64,000 bases of DNA. Source: Cranoglanis bouderius (Eukaryota > Chordata > Actinopteri > Siluriformes > Cranoglanididae). The notes under the pieces are model-generated. The model did no database searches, was not told where the DNA came from, and saw only the letters and a list, made by a program, of their open reading frames with translations. Shown here piece by piece: positions 1 through 11,600 of this stretch (position 1 is its first letter; each line of letters begins with the position of its first letter). The stretch lies in NCBI GenBank assembly GCA_023630585.1, contig CM042560.1, positions 5,864,501 to 5,928,500 on the forward strand, given 5' to 3'. Made by a program: the position numbers and the translations under genes.

Positions 1-3000
1 CAGCTATATTGCCAGGAGCAAGCCGAGTTTTTATTCATGTTGCACTGTTCAGACAGGCAGGAGTCTTACAGTAACTGACAAACATTGGCTTAGACATGCA
101 CCTTGATGTCAGTTATCTGCCATGTGATATATAATGCAATATAATATATCAAATGTAATATAAACCATGCACATAATTATCTTTGTTAAATAGCTGTGTT
201 TGTCATATCACAGAATGTTATTGTAGCTTTAGCACTAAACCTGGGTTTGGGCTGCTCCGTTTGATGTGGTGAGTATGTTGAGATCAGGATCAATGTTATC
301 TCAGAATGAGAATATTGATCCATCACATCACATCACATCACAAGATTTTAAAAACAAAGAAGTCTTTGGTTAACAAACGTTTAAAGCCATATGTACAGTA
401 TGTTGTAATATAGTCTCCATTTTGATTACACTTTTATTCAAAGCAACAGAAACCTATTCACATATTCAAGCTAATAAGAGCCACAGCTACTGCCATAAAC
501 ACATTCAAATGCAGAAAGAGCCACACAGAGAGATATGACCAAACAAGCTGGTTTGAGTAAGTTCTACACTCTTAGGGGGAAATTTTTAAATCTAGAAAGC
601 TTGATTCTCTAAGCTTGATGAACACTTTGGTGGAGAGTGCTGATAAGCCACCACTAAAGTAGCCTGATGATGCTCAGCAGTGGTAAAGAATGTGCTCCAG
701 GCTGATATTAAGGCTAAAACTGAAGCTGGATCTTCCACTTGACACAGCTGCTTGAATGTGATATAGTAGCCAAATTGAGTGACTGGGCTATCCTATAATA
801 ACTACACTTACGTATGGTATATTATGTATTATATTAAGTGTGGTAGCTAAAACAATGATGCTATGGCGAATATAGGTTGTATTTAATACGATAATGTTCA
901 ATGGGTAGAGAAATCCTACATGCAAAGCTAACCAAGTAACAGGAGACATCACAATAAAGTGTCGTAGATTAGTATAATTGTTAATGCAGATAAACAGGCA
1001 AGCTGTATGGCTCAAATGCCATTGCCAGCAGTATGGTAGAAACACATTGTGCTACTTGCTGCTAGTACCTGACAGGTCTCTGGCGCACAAGCCCAGGAGG
1101 CACTTGTCTGCCTGCAGAATACCATTCTTGAGTCTGTTCATTGAGTTAATTGATTCCATTCAGTTAAATTATTTGTTCAGTGTCTCAGTTTTCACATAAA
1201 TGTGCAGCCTGATCATGCAGACAACACTACTGTTGCACATACTGAAAGGATGATCTCCAGCTTGGGACCAATATCAGACTCACTGAACCGAAATGCTGCT
1301 GAAAAGAACAAAACACATCTAGACATCGCACTATGCACATGAGTCTGGGTTACGGAAACGACAGCTGAATGGATACATCGTGAACCAAAAATGACCAAGT
1401 GTCAGCAACTTTTTAGGATACGCTCAATATAGATCTGCTTCATCATAGCTCATGTGCTCTTGGGTCAAGTAGAGTGATTCTCCCCCTCAATAGAGAACAG
1501 CGCCTGAATGTTGAATGTTCTTATCGTCAATTAAGAACAGTGAGTGTTTTTCATTCTCAAAATCGACACTATTTATGTGTCGGGATATGTCATAAACCCG
1601 CATGATATCTTTAATATACAACAACCTCCATTAGATCTGAGGGAAACCACTCTCACTGTCTGGAACAAAAGGATGTAGAACAGAAGATTACGTATTTATC
1701 CGAAACCTGTGTGACTTATGTTGACAAGAATGGCTAAAGGATGAACAATGAACCTTTATAGGTTACCGATGTGGGGTCACAGTCACGAGGTGATGACTTT
1801 GCAGTACTCAGCAAGCAAATGAGTTTTGAAGGAACCCATCCTGGTGGTCCTCCACTCACAAAACAAGTCACTTAGATACAATACACAACTTTCCATTTTC
1901 TGCCTTGTTCGATTAGTTTGCTCTCTTGAAATTCGTAAACCAACAGCACTTTTAAGGCATGTAAGTCTTTCGTTCTACATGTCTTTAAGATTGTGAACAA
2001 CATCATTTGTCTGTTCTGTTTTACTGTTCTGTGTTACTTATTAATATATTATAACATAATGTCATATACAGTGTTTTTAATTACTGTAGTATCCTCTTGC
2101 AGATCAATTTATTTATTTGTAGTAATAATTGATTAACAACTCTATCTCACTAATGACGTCTGAGATGAGGAAGGAAAAGCAGCAATAGTGAACTCTTCCG
2201 GTAAATGACTTGCTAACATCATGGGTTTGTTACCTGTGTGCCCATGGAAACCGTAATTAACATTTCAGAGCCACGGAAACTTGAGCCGGGTCTCAGTCGG
2301 CTGCCGGGGTCGAGTTTGATTCCCCTGGATGCAGTGACAGTCCCACAGGACGGCCACCTGATACACAATTGCTTTTCATAACTCCATACCGCTATAGCAA
2401 CTGCAAACTCGTGATGATGCCTAGAGTACATTTAGAGAACATGTTCTTCTGGGAAAAGCAGCAGGTAGAACATCAACTAAGGGCAAAAGTTTAATTTACT
2501 GCATCTGCAGCTGCATCTGGCAGTGAACGACACACACCTTCAAAAGTGGCGTGAGCTCTGTGAGCCGCCCCTGGCAAGGAAGCAGGCCAATCAGAGACGA
2601 GGACATTAGAATATGCTAATCAAGCCAGGGATGCTAAAAGATTCTGGAATGCTGAACAAGATGGAGCCACCATCTACCTGCATGGATTCAGAGTGGATGT
2701 ACAGTATATCAGCACATCTGCTGATGATGATGGAAATAGAAGTATTTGGGTTGTTTTTTTTTGTTTGTTTGTTTGTTTGTTTTTTAAATCCATTATCAAG
2801 AATGTTTAAAATCTTAAACACAGAGGCATTCAAGAAGGCATGTTGACCCAGTATGTGAAAATGTGTGAGTCAGATCTCACTGAACTGTTTCTTGTCTGAC
2901 TACATTCCAACTGTGACCATGCTGATAAAACACATTGGTCCAACAGTATCAGGTTAGCGAGGACTGAAATAAATGGACCCTCATAACCAACTTATCACAA

Positions 3001-3384
3001 GTTGAAAGTACATAATGTGCGGTTATGTGTTTTTTTTGTTTGTTTTAAACTTTAGTCACACATTGTTAAGGCCAGTGAGCAGTCCTTCATCTTCATATTC
3101 AATGAACTGTTGGAATAATAAACCTGAAAAGGGTTACATATTCATGTTTGTTGGTGGTATTAATAGTATTTCATAGACAATACACCTAGACAATTTTTTG
3201 TTTGGGTTGTGGTTGCTTAGTTGCAGTTTTATATTTTTTAGATTCGTAGATTGCCAGAACTATTGTAAGCCAGTTAAGATGCACAGCATATATTGTATAT
3301 ATAATGTAATTTAAAAAATAATCATAATCAATTAAAGTTAGAAATGTTGATTTTCTTTTTCAACATTGTGAGATATTTAGTATA

Positions 3385-3826
3385 CAGTGAGGGGGAAAAG
3401 TATTTGGTCCCCTGCTGATTTTGTACGTTTGCCCACTGACAAAGAAATGATCAGTCTATAATTTTAATGGTAGGTGTGTTTTAACAGTGAGAGACAGAAT
3501 AACAACAAAAAAAATCCAGAAAAACACATTTCAAGAAAGTTATAAATTGATTTGCATTTTAATGAGGGAAATAAGTGTTTGACCCCTTCGACTTAGTACT
3601 TGGTGGCAAAACCCTTGTTGGCAATCATAGAGGTCAGACGTTTCTTGTAGTTGGCCACCAGGTTTGCACACATCTCAGGAGGGATTTTGTCCCACTCCTC
3701 TTTGCAGATCCTCTCCAAGTCATTAAGGTCATTTTAAATGCCCTGGCTGAGGGAAGGAGGTTCTCACCCAAGATTTGACGGTACATGGCCCCGTCCATCG
3801 TCCCTTTGATGCGGTGCGGATGAAGT
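3385..3826 (-). mobile_element. Internally deleted, truncated Tc1-like transposon
   Basis: The element begins at a TA dinucleotide (3383-3384) with a Tc1-type end reading CAGTGAGGGGGAAAAGTATT, followed by transposase-gene sequence in antisense. The plus strand reads through blocks typical of a degenerate Tc1 transposase gene (for example GGTGGCAAAACCCTTGTTGG). An abrupt junction near 3735 joins two normally separated parts, so the middle is missing. The other terminus is absent. It is a dead copy. Confidence 0.75.
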
Positions 3827-3971
3827 GAAACATTTTCCCCATGAACTACAAAGATGCTCAGCTTTTCGGTGTAAATAGGAAATAGAACACATTTTGTTTA
3901 AGCCTTTTGTTTATACTTTCGCATACAGTATATCGCAACTTTATTAGGGTTTTATTAGTATAATCGCATAA

Positions 3972-4556
3972 TTAGCATAATTGCTATAGAATATAGAAGC
4001 AGCCATGAAGCCTCTTAAATTTCTGAATAGAGTGAAAAACTGTGGTTCAGCCTAATGGCACTGTGTGTAAACCTCATGAATAATAGGGAGATAAGAGTAT
4101 GTTGATAAGATGCTTTACCAAAGAGTCACACACAGGAACCTATAGTGATGAATCACCGCCCCGCCACAGGAAAACTGAACAAGAACATTCAGTTTAGGAT
4201 CATGTTGCTACATTACCATTGTATAATTCACTTATTCTGTATAAAATCTATACTGAAAAAAAATGTCTATGCTGTTATGACTACATTCTTATTCTACATT
4301 GTTTTACAGTTTTCCTGCTTACACACAGGAAGAAGTATTGTGTGTGGGATTGGGGGCGGGGGGTGGGGTGGGGGTATGTATTCATCATTATCGGTTTCTG
4401 GGAGTGTCTCTTTGGCAAATCATCCTATACTCTTATCTCTCTATTATTCATCAGATTTTCACACAGTGCCATTAGGCTGAACCACATGTTTTCCACTCTG
4501 TTCAGGAAAGGAACAGGAACATGTTTCATGGCTACTTCTGTACTACTTATGCTAAA
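3972..4556. repeat. Long imperfect inverted repeat, probable MITE
   Basis: The left arm (about 3972-4163) and right arm (about 4357-4556) are reverse complements with scattered mismatches and small indels. Shared blocks include GTGGTTCAGCCTAATGGCAC on the left (reverse complement on the right), followed by matching ATGAATAATAG, AGAGATAAGAGTAT and CCAAAGAG. The spacer is about 190 bp and includes a G-rich run near 4350-4375. No protein is encoded. The structure fits a foldback non-autonomous DNA transposon. Confidence 0.7.
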
Positions 4557-5032
4557 TTTAGTGAACCAGACAAGACATGTTTTATGTCCAGCATTTACTT
4601 CTTTCGTTTTGCACTGGAGCTACAAGATTACTGTTGCTAACAAGTAATGGAAACTAATAGCAGCTTAATGTCATTGCTTGGTTGAAAAATAGCCCACCAA
4701 CCAAAAATATCTAGCCGACAGTGTGTCCAGAAACCGACAATGATGAAGGACTAAAGGCTAAAGGTTTAATTTCTGCCTTCAGTGAACCATGAATATTAAA
4801 CAAATTCAGACATTCTTAAAGTCATGTTAAAAGGTAACATTTATTTAACAGTAACACAACATAAACGCAATTCAGTTGTTACTTTGTGTTGTTTCCTTCA
4901 TTTGAACCGTTCAGATACTCTTATCTAGTAGTCTATAACAGACTAATCTGTCTCTTAAAGCAAATTAACCCAAAGGACACAAAACTAAGTAAAACGCTAA
5001 TTTAATTTATGTAAGATTTTGCAACTCTTGTG

Positions 5033-5033
<1 letters not shown>

Positions 5034-5083
<50 letters not shown>
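5034..5083. repeat. (ATA)n microsatellite
   Basis: A nearly perfect trinucleotide tract of about 50 bp follows TTGTG and runs into ACAACCC. Confidence 0.95.
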
Positions 5084-5087
<4 letters not shown>

Positions 5088-6501
5088 CCCTCCAGGCCTG
5101 GTAATATTAGAGAAAGGCACAAATATTGTAATAAACAATTCAATGTGTGATTTTATACAAGTTCATTTTGTAGAAGTGTTTTTGATGACATTTACACAAT
5201 ATGACATTTATGGTGTTTACATGGCTCATTTTAAAGTGTAGTGCACTGGGGTTTTTTTGGGTTTTTTTGTCCCATTTTATATTAATAGTACACATAAAAT
5301 TAAACACAAGCAATTATAATGTACTGTAATTACAGTGCTGTTACAGATGGATTATAGTAGCATATCTTACGCAAGTCGTAATGTGTATAACGTGTCACTA
5401 CTGTCATGTAAGGAACTGTATTTTCACTTTGTAAAGTCTAACTTTCATAATATCTGAGCTGTAACATGCCTACAGAATCAAATCTGTACTTCTACAGTAC
5501 CTGGGTAATAACTACACAGGAAATGTCAATTTACTTATAGTGCAACTTCTACACAAAATTAAAAGCACTATAAAATAAAAAGAAAGTCTTATTTGAAAAG
5601 CAAAAATGCCAAACTGAAGTTGATAAAGAAGTTGATGCTGTTGTGTAATCCATCTATAACAGTGCAAGCATTCTCAGTAGTTACAGAAAAAAAAAAGTAC
5701 CGTGTCATTCCTTGTAACTGGGGTGCCCTTGAGTTTAGTACCCTTTTTTTTCTGAGTGTATTAGAGACTAAATGAAGTGTGACCATATGTTTTCTTACAA
5801 GAACAGCCTTGTATTCCACAAATAGTAAAGAAAATAGAAAATAAAATGACACATTACATAGATATGTTACAATAAATATTTCATATTTACAAAATCTGTG
5901 GTTTAAAATATACAAACTTAAAAAAAAAAAAAAATTGAGTGACAGAAACGGTATATACACAAGTATTATGTACACATTATACATTTTCTTCAGGTTATGA
6001 CTTCATCTACTATAACAGTTGCAAATCTTTCAAAATAGATATTCGCACAATTCACGGAGTGTACAAAAAAAAAGCCAGCGTAGTCAATGTACATGATTTG
6101 ATGTTGATTACACGGTCTTAAATATCATTTTAAAACTACTCTCCCAAAAAAAAAAAAAAAAAAAGGTTTCACATTTTACATATACTACAGCTATATCAGG
6201 TTGTATTATTCTAGCGAGTTATTCTGTGAATGTTCCAAAACCTGAGGATTAAGGCAACAAATAATCTTCTCATCGTAAGGCATGTTTCAAACGAGAACAA
6301 ACATGAGCCACGTATCTAGCTCATCTACAGAAGGCATCGTACAGGCACATAGCTATCTGAAAGCACAAGAGATAATATGCTGTTGATCATTCACAGCAAA
6401 TATCGTAAAGCTTCTGTTTCATCTGCATTCTTCAACAAGAGGTAACAAGCTGTTCTCTTCAAGTGCAAAATGCCAGCATCGCAAAACTGTAAAACCTTGT
6501 T

Positions 6502-6507
6502 TTTATT
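6502..6507 (-). terminator. Candidate LDLR polyadenylation signal
   Basis: TTTATT on the plus strand reads AATAAA on the LDLR strand, about 1.47 kb beyond the stop codon, and is followed downstream by a T/G-rich stretch. Another AATAAA lies at 7212-7217 inside a transposon. Which signal is used cannot be decided here. Confidence 0.35.
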
Positions 6508-6917
6508 ATTTCTCCCTGAATAGTTCTTTGGAAAGGTGACCTGTCATGCCAAACAAGTCACGGTAGTGTCATGACCGTCATATAAAAAGCTGTCATGGCT
6601 CAGGATGCTTCAATCCTCTCTATTTTAATTTCTAGCCCAGATCTCTTCTCACTGTGCAATATAACTTCGTACTGCAATCTAATTCGCCATTCAGAAAGTT
6701 AATATGAATGGAGAAAAAAAAAAAAAAGTGTAGTGCAAGGCAAAGGTAAACCTTCACATAGCGAAAAATAACCAAATATACAACGTCTAACTGCAGGTAA
6801 CACTTTTGTGTAAAGCCCAGCAATGGCTGTAATACAAACACAACACATTCATTAGTGATTATAAATGTCTGTGGACAATCACGGTCATTTACACTGTGTA
6901 AATGTTCACACACTCCA

Positions 6918-7394
6918 TTAAAGGAATACTCCAGCATTATAAAAGCTTGTCCTCTAACCTTATCCATGGGGACTGTAGACAACATGTAAAGATTTCAACA
7001 CTTGTCCATGGTAATTACAATGGTAATTTCCCTGCCCTGAGACAAACTCCAAACATGTTTATAATGGAGCTCTAAGGGCAGTTGTTGGGGCAGTCAATTA
7101 ACATTTATATAGAGTGTTTTTGTAATTTTTTCTATCAAGAGTATTTACAAATTAAGTTCTAAATATGTATAATACATTTACTTTTTACTGTAATTGTTGT
7201 TTTAAATTTGTTTTATTGCCACACAATTCAGCAACTGCCCTTCCATTATAAGAATTCCATTATAAGCCAATTCGAGTAAACAGGTTTTCTGTTCACTTTT
7301 CAGGACACATAAATTTTCATTCTTGTGCATGGTAATCACACATATGCTACAGATTTGGTGGAAAGAGATGAAAAATACTAAAGTATTCCTTTAA
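6918..7394. mobile_element. Non-autonomous TTAA-type DNA transposon
   Basis: Perfect 13-bp terminal inverted repeats bound the unit: TTAAAGGAATACT at 6918-6930 and AGTATTCCTTTAA at 7382-7394. Each end carries TTAA, the target sequence of Kolobok and piggyBac elements. No transposase frame is present. It lies 3' of the LDLR stop codon and may be part of the 3' UTR. Confidence 0.65.
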
Positions 7395-7980
7395 TATACA
7401 TTCATTAACATGCAGTAGATGTTGTCAGAGCATGGGCTCTTCATAACTCTATGCATTTTGCAGCTTATAATTTATGAATGTGTCATGTGGTCCTTATGCA
7501 GGGCTTCTCAAAAAAGTTTTACCAAAATATACAATCTTTCTTCAAGGTTAGAATGTTGTTGAGATTCTTCATATTAGTTTAGATTAGTTTAGAAGTGGAT
7601 CTAATCTAACTTCCTGTCTTACTCAATTTTGGCTGCATGATGTATGTAATGCAAGATGTAATGGTATAAGCATGCATCTGCTAAAGACATGGAAATCTGA
7701 TGGCTGTAACATCCCATCAGACTTTGGTTCGAAACCATCAGAATTTGTAAAACATGTAGTGGCTTTTTTTATATATATATATCATGGTGATGACATTCTT
7801 CTGTGTCCATGCTTTATGTTGTGGATTTTTCCTTCACATTCAGATTTGTGCAGCAAAAAAAAGAAAAAAAGAAATTCAAAGCATGCGAGCAGCATCTAAA
7901 GTGCCTGCTAACCTTTGAGTCTCTCTTGTTCTTCAGATTTGACTTCCTGTGGGGTTGTTTGTGTCTTTCTGAGAGAACCG

Positions 7981-8661
7981 TCATGCAATGTCCTCCTCCT
8001 CATCATCCAAACATAACATCTGGTGCTGAAAAAGAGAATGAGAGAGAGGGGGTGAGTGTTACAGGAAAGGTCAGAAAGAGGCAAAAGTAAAGAAAGAGAA
8101 TGCCTTAAACCACATCCAGTTTTTCAGTCGTGTCATGCAGATTTGCTGATGAGATGTAAGACATAAGGCTGTAAGGCTGCTGGCAATAGTCCCCTTTGTA
8201 TGGAGACACCCTGGGACACCCTGTAGTTCAACTTAAATCTGTTTGTGGTATTTTACAATAAATCTGTCTAGGGTGTCTAACAGCCTTGGGTTGCTTAAAT
8301 GAGACATTATGTGATCTTACTGGTGGGTAGACGTAGCCGTCTTGGCTTTGACTCCTGCAGATGTGCACCTGGTCCTCCGTAGTTTTCTGGTACACAGGGT
8401 TATCAAAGTGGATGGTGTTGGTGTTCTTCAGCCTCCAATGACGCCACAGCAGCACGGCGCCAAATACAGTTAGGCATATCACCACTGAGCAGCATGAGAA
8501 AAGAAGGGAACAAATTGTAGAAATGGAATATACTACATGGGTATATATCATTTCTCATATATACAGTATATAGGTCTTATACAGACCTATAGGGAGGATG
8601 ACATAGAGAGCGACAGAGTGTTGTGAAGGGCTGGTGACTGCAACATACACATCATTTGAAC
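7981..8661 (-). CDS. ldlr: LDLR exons 16-18: membrane helix and NPVY tail
   Basis: Exon 16 8661-8587 (75 nt), exon 17 8484-8321 (164 nt), exon 18 coding part 8025-7981 (45 nt with TGA). Exons 16 and 17 together form the helix YVILPIVVICLTVFGAVLLW. The tail follows with FDNPVYQKTTED, the AP-2/ARH endocytosis signal, and ends HQMLCLDDEEEDIA, matching the acidic end of mammalian LDLR. The exon 16 donor GTCTGT is weak; the joint keeps frame and matches the human boundary. Confidence 0.93.
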
Positions 8662-11600
8662 CTACAGGAGAAAGACAAACCCAGCAATTACAATACATGA
8701 CAGAGCTGTATAGCATACAACATGTAGTGTACATTTAGAAAGTATTTGTTACCTTCATGAGCATTGATCTCGGTCTTGGTTTCTTGGACGTTCTTTCGAG
8801 ACCCTGCAGCGCCTGAGGAAGTCATGGAGCCTGTAGTTCTGGGTGTTTGTTTGGTTGTTGTTCTGGTAGTTGTGGTGGTGGTTTGTATGGCAGATTGTTT
8901 TGGTGTAGTACTAGCTGGAACTGGAGGTGGAACCACTGCTGTAGTTGCTACTGGCTTAACAACTGTGTAAACAAATGTGTAAACGGCATGTTACATTGCT
9001 GTAAAACCAAACATTATTTAGGAAATATCACTTTTTTTTTGTTTCCAGAGCTTCTAAACCTTTTTCCTGTAAAATACAGCAAGTTACACAACCCCATTTA
9101 TAAATAAACAATTCTTTAATAGTAAAAGTATAGGTAATAGTAACAGGTCTGTATTTACAAATATAAGTTACAAGTGTATGTATATTATTATAATCCATAC
9201 AACATCCAGATTTCTGCTTCAATTCCACCCTCAATTAATCTACGCAGAACTGCACTAAACTGTAAGGAAAAAAATAATTCCTGTTGTTCAAGATGGCTGC
9301 CCACATGGCACTAGAGATTTCAGTGGAATTAGTTTAGTTATAAACATTACAGAAGGACATACTCTGTCCTACACCACATTAGCATGTCTGTATGATGTGG
9401 TTTGAGGTATCTGTTCGAGAAAATGACAGACTTTTATCACGTCAGCTACACTGGCCTCATACTTTATATAAACTAACGACGCAAACATCGGACACCAATC
9501 AATTCTTGACCACATTGAAAATAAGGTAAAAACAGTCTACATTTGATTCTTTGCCAAAAATTCTATTAATCTGTGTGAAAACTAATGTTATGCTGAGAAA
9601 TGTTAATTGAATTCCATGCATACCTTCCACACACTTCCTCATGTCAGGGCCGAGGATCATGTGATCTGGGCAGGTGCAAGTGTATTTTGGGGAGTGTTGA
9701 TTCACTCGTGGAGCCGGAAGACACAAATAATCACAGCCACCATTCACATGGTTCCCTTCTTCACACCAGTTTGTACCTGTACAGCAAACCAGCAGTTAAA
9801 GAGACATGCAAACGAGACAATGTGGAGGTCTTCTGTTGTGACTGTAGGTTTAAATCCCTCACCACTGGGCTGCTTGAAGTTATGGTACAGCACAATGTCC
9901 TTGGGAGACAGTAGGTTCTCCACTACTTTCATAATGTTTTTTCCCGTCAGACGATTTGCACTCAGGATGCTTCCATTGGATGCATCTGTCCAAAACACTT
10001 TCTCCTGTGGAAGTATGGAATATAGAAGTGGAAAATTAGGGAGCAAACCTCAGATTGAATTCTTTTGTCGTAAAGAGTTTTTTTTTGTTTGTTTGTTTTT
10101 GCTGAACTACTCTTAAAAAATTTTGCTGAACTACTCCTGAACATATAAATGCTTTTGGAACAATATGGATTATAGCTTTTTTTTTTTAAATCCCACCAAT
10201 TCAACAACAGGTTCGCACCTCAAACACAGCCAGCGAAAATGGATTGGATAGCTGCCATTCATCAACGATGAGTGTATGACGCAAACCACCATCCACACCA
10301 ATGCTGGAAAGCATGTGCAGTTTAGAGTCCAGCCAGTACAGCCGCTGATTCACCAAGTCTGAACACAAACACATGCACATTCATACTATAGACAGTCATT
10401 TACCATTTCCAGTAAAAATCCCCTCTCATATTTAATCCTTTTAAAGCCCAGAAGCTGTGCTAAATATAATATAGATCAGTTGTTTTGGGTAATTGAAACC
10501 CTCTGGCTACATAGTACTTAAAACTAGCACACAATGGAGCATTCATATGAAGGCGTTGTATATAAGGTCTAAAGTAAATGTAAACTGCTTACTCACCTAG
10601 TGTGATGCCACTGGGCGAGACGATGTTGTCAGTGACCAGAGCTGTACGATCTGCCCCGTTCAAACCGCTCTTCTCTATCCTGGCAGGGTTTCCCCAGTCG
10701 GTCCAGTACATGAAGCTACAGTGGCAATAAAATACACAGCATATTAACTTCATAGACCAGGGGATCCTTATTGCAGTCCTCACACAGTTTTGAGTTTCCT
10801 TTCTTCCAACAAACCTGATCCAGCTCATGAACAACATGATAGTTAGCTGATGAACTGGATCTGGTGTGTTAGGAAAGAACTTGAGACTGCTTTATCGAGT
10901 CATTCATTACTCATCACATCTAATAATATAGAGGAAAAAAGTATAGCATATAAACAGTAGCTTACTTGCGTTCTGGATCTACAACAATAGCATGTGGCTT
11001 ATTCAACCCCTCTTTGATAAGAGTCTTGCGCTTGGACCCATCCTTTGTTGCTACGGAAATGCTTTGAATGAAACTGTCGGTCCAGTAGATGTTGCCATGA
11101 ACCCAGTCAACAGCCAAGCCATCGGGAGAGGAGATCTGGCTGTCAATCAAGGTGACGTGGTTGGTAGGATAAGCAGCTTTGTTTATGGGAGTGCTGGAAA
11201 ACATACAGGGGTGTTTTAGGACCAGAAATTTACTTTGACTGCACCACAATGGTCAAATCTGCATCTCAGACTCTGGTAATCCCATTGGCTGGCGGACGAT
11301 CAATCAACTGAGTGCCGAGGCAGAAATTGAAAACAAAACAAAGTGTTTTGGATTTGAATAAGCAAATAAAGCCCAATTTTGCATTGAGGACCTGTAGAGA
11401 GCATTCAGGGCTTGTCAGGAATCTAATGTACTTCTAATCTAATGTATTAAAAAACTTGATTTTTGTTGACTAAAATACTGACCAACCAGTAGGGAATAAA
11501 ATGAACCGGTTAAACAAATTCACATATAAAGTAATCTGTATAGATTTTAGAATTCTTATTATGATTTTGTTCATCATTGTTGATGGTTGAACAGTGTTGG

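Larger units (their letters stand above)
1..6480. other. Intergenic DNA downstream of LDLR
   Basis: I see no coding gene here. Small open frames lie over AT-rich or simple sequence and show no splice-site or domain support. The stretch holds a truncated Tc1-like element (3385-3826), a large imperfect inverted repeat (3972-4556), an ATA microsatellite (5034-5083) and A/T homopolymers. The last part (roughly 6.5 kb and up) may belong to the LDLR 3' UTR, whose end is not fixed by the sequence. Confidence 0.6.

Noticed and set aside
2219..2431. Possible tRNA-like or SINE head near GAGTTTGATTCCCC
   Set aside because: The B-box-like motif lacks a matching A box and cloverleaf pairing. No tail or target duplication found.
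4145..4647. 111- and 142-residue frames
   Set aside because: They run through a G-run and the arms of an inverted repeat. Composition is not protein-like.
8764..8970. Open frame opposite LDLR exon 15
   Set aside because: Antisense shadow of the Thr-rich repeat codons. LDLR exon 15 explains the sequence.
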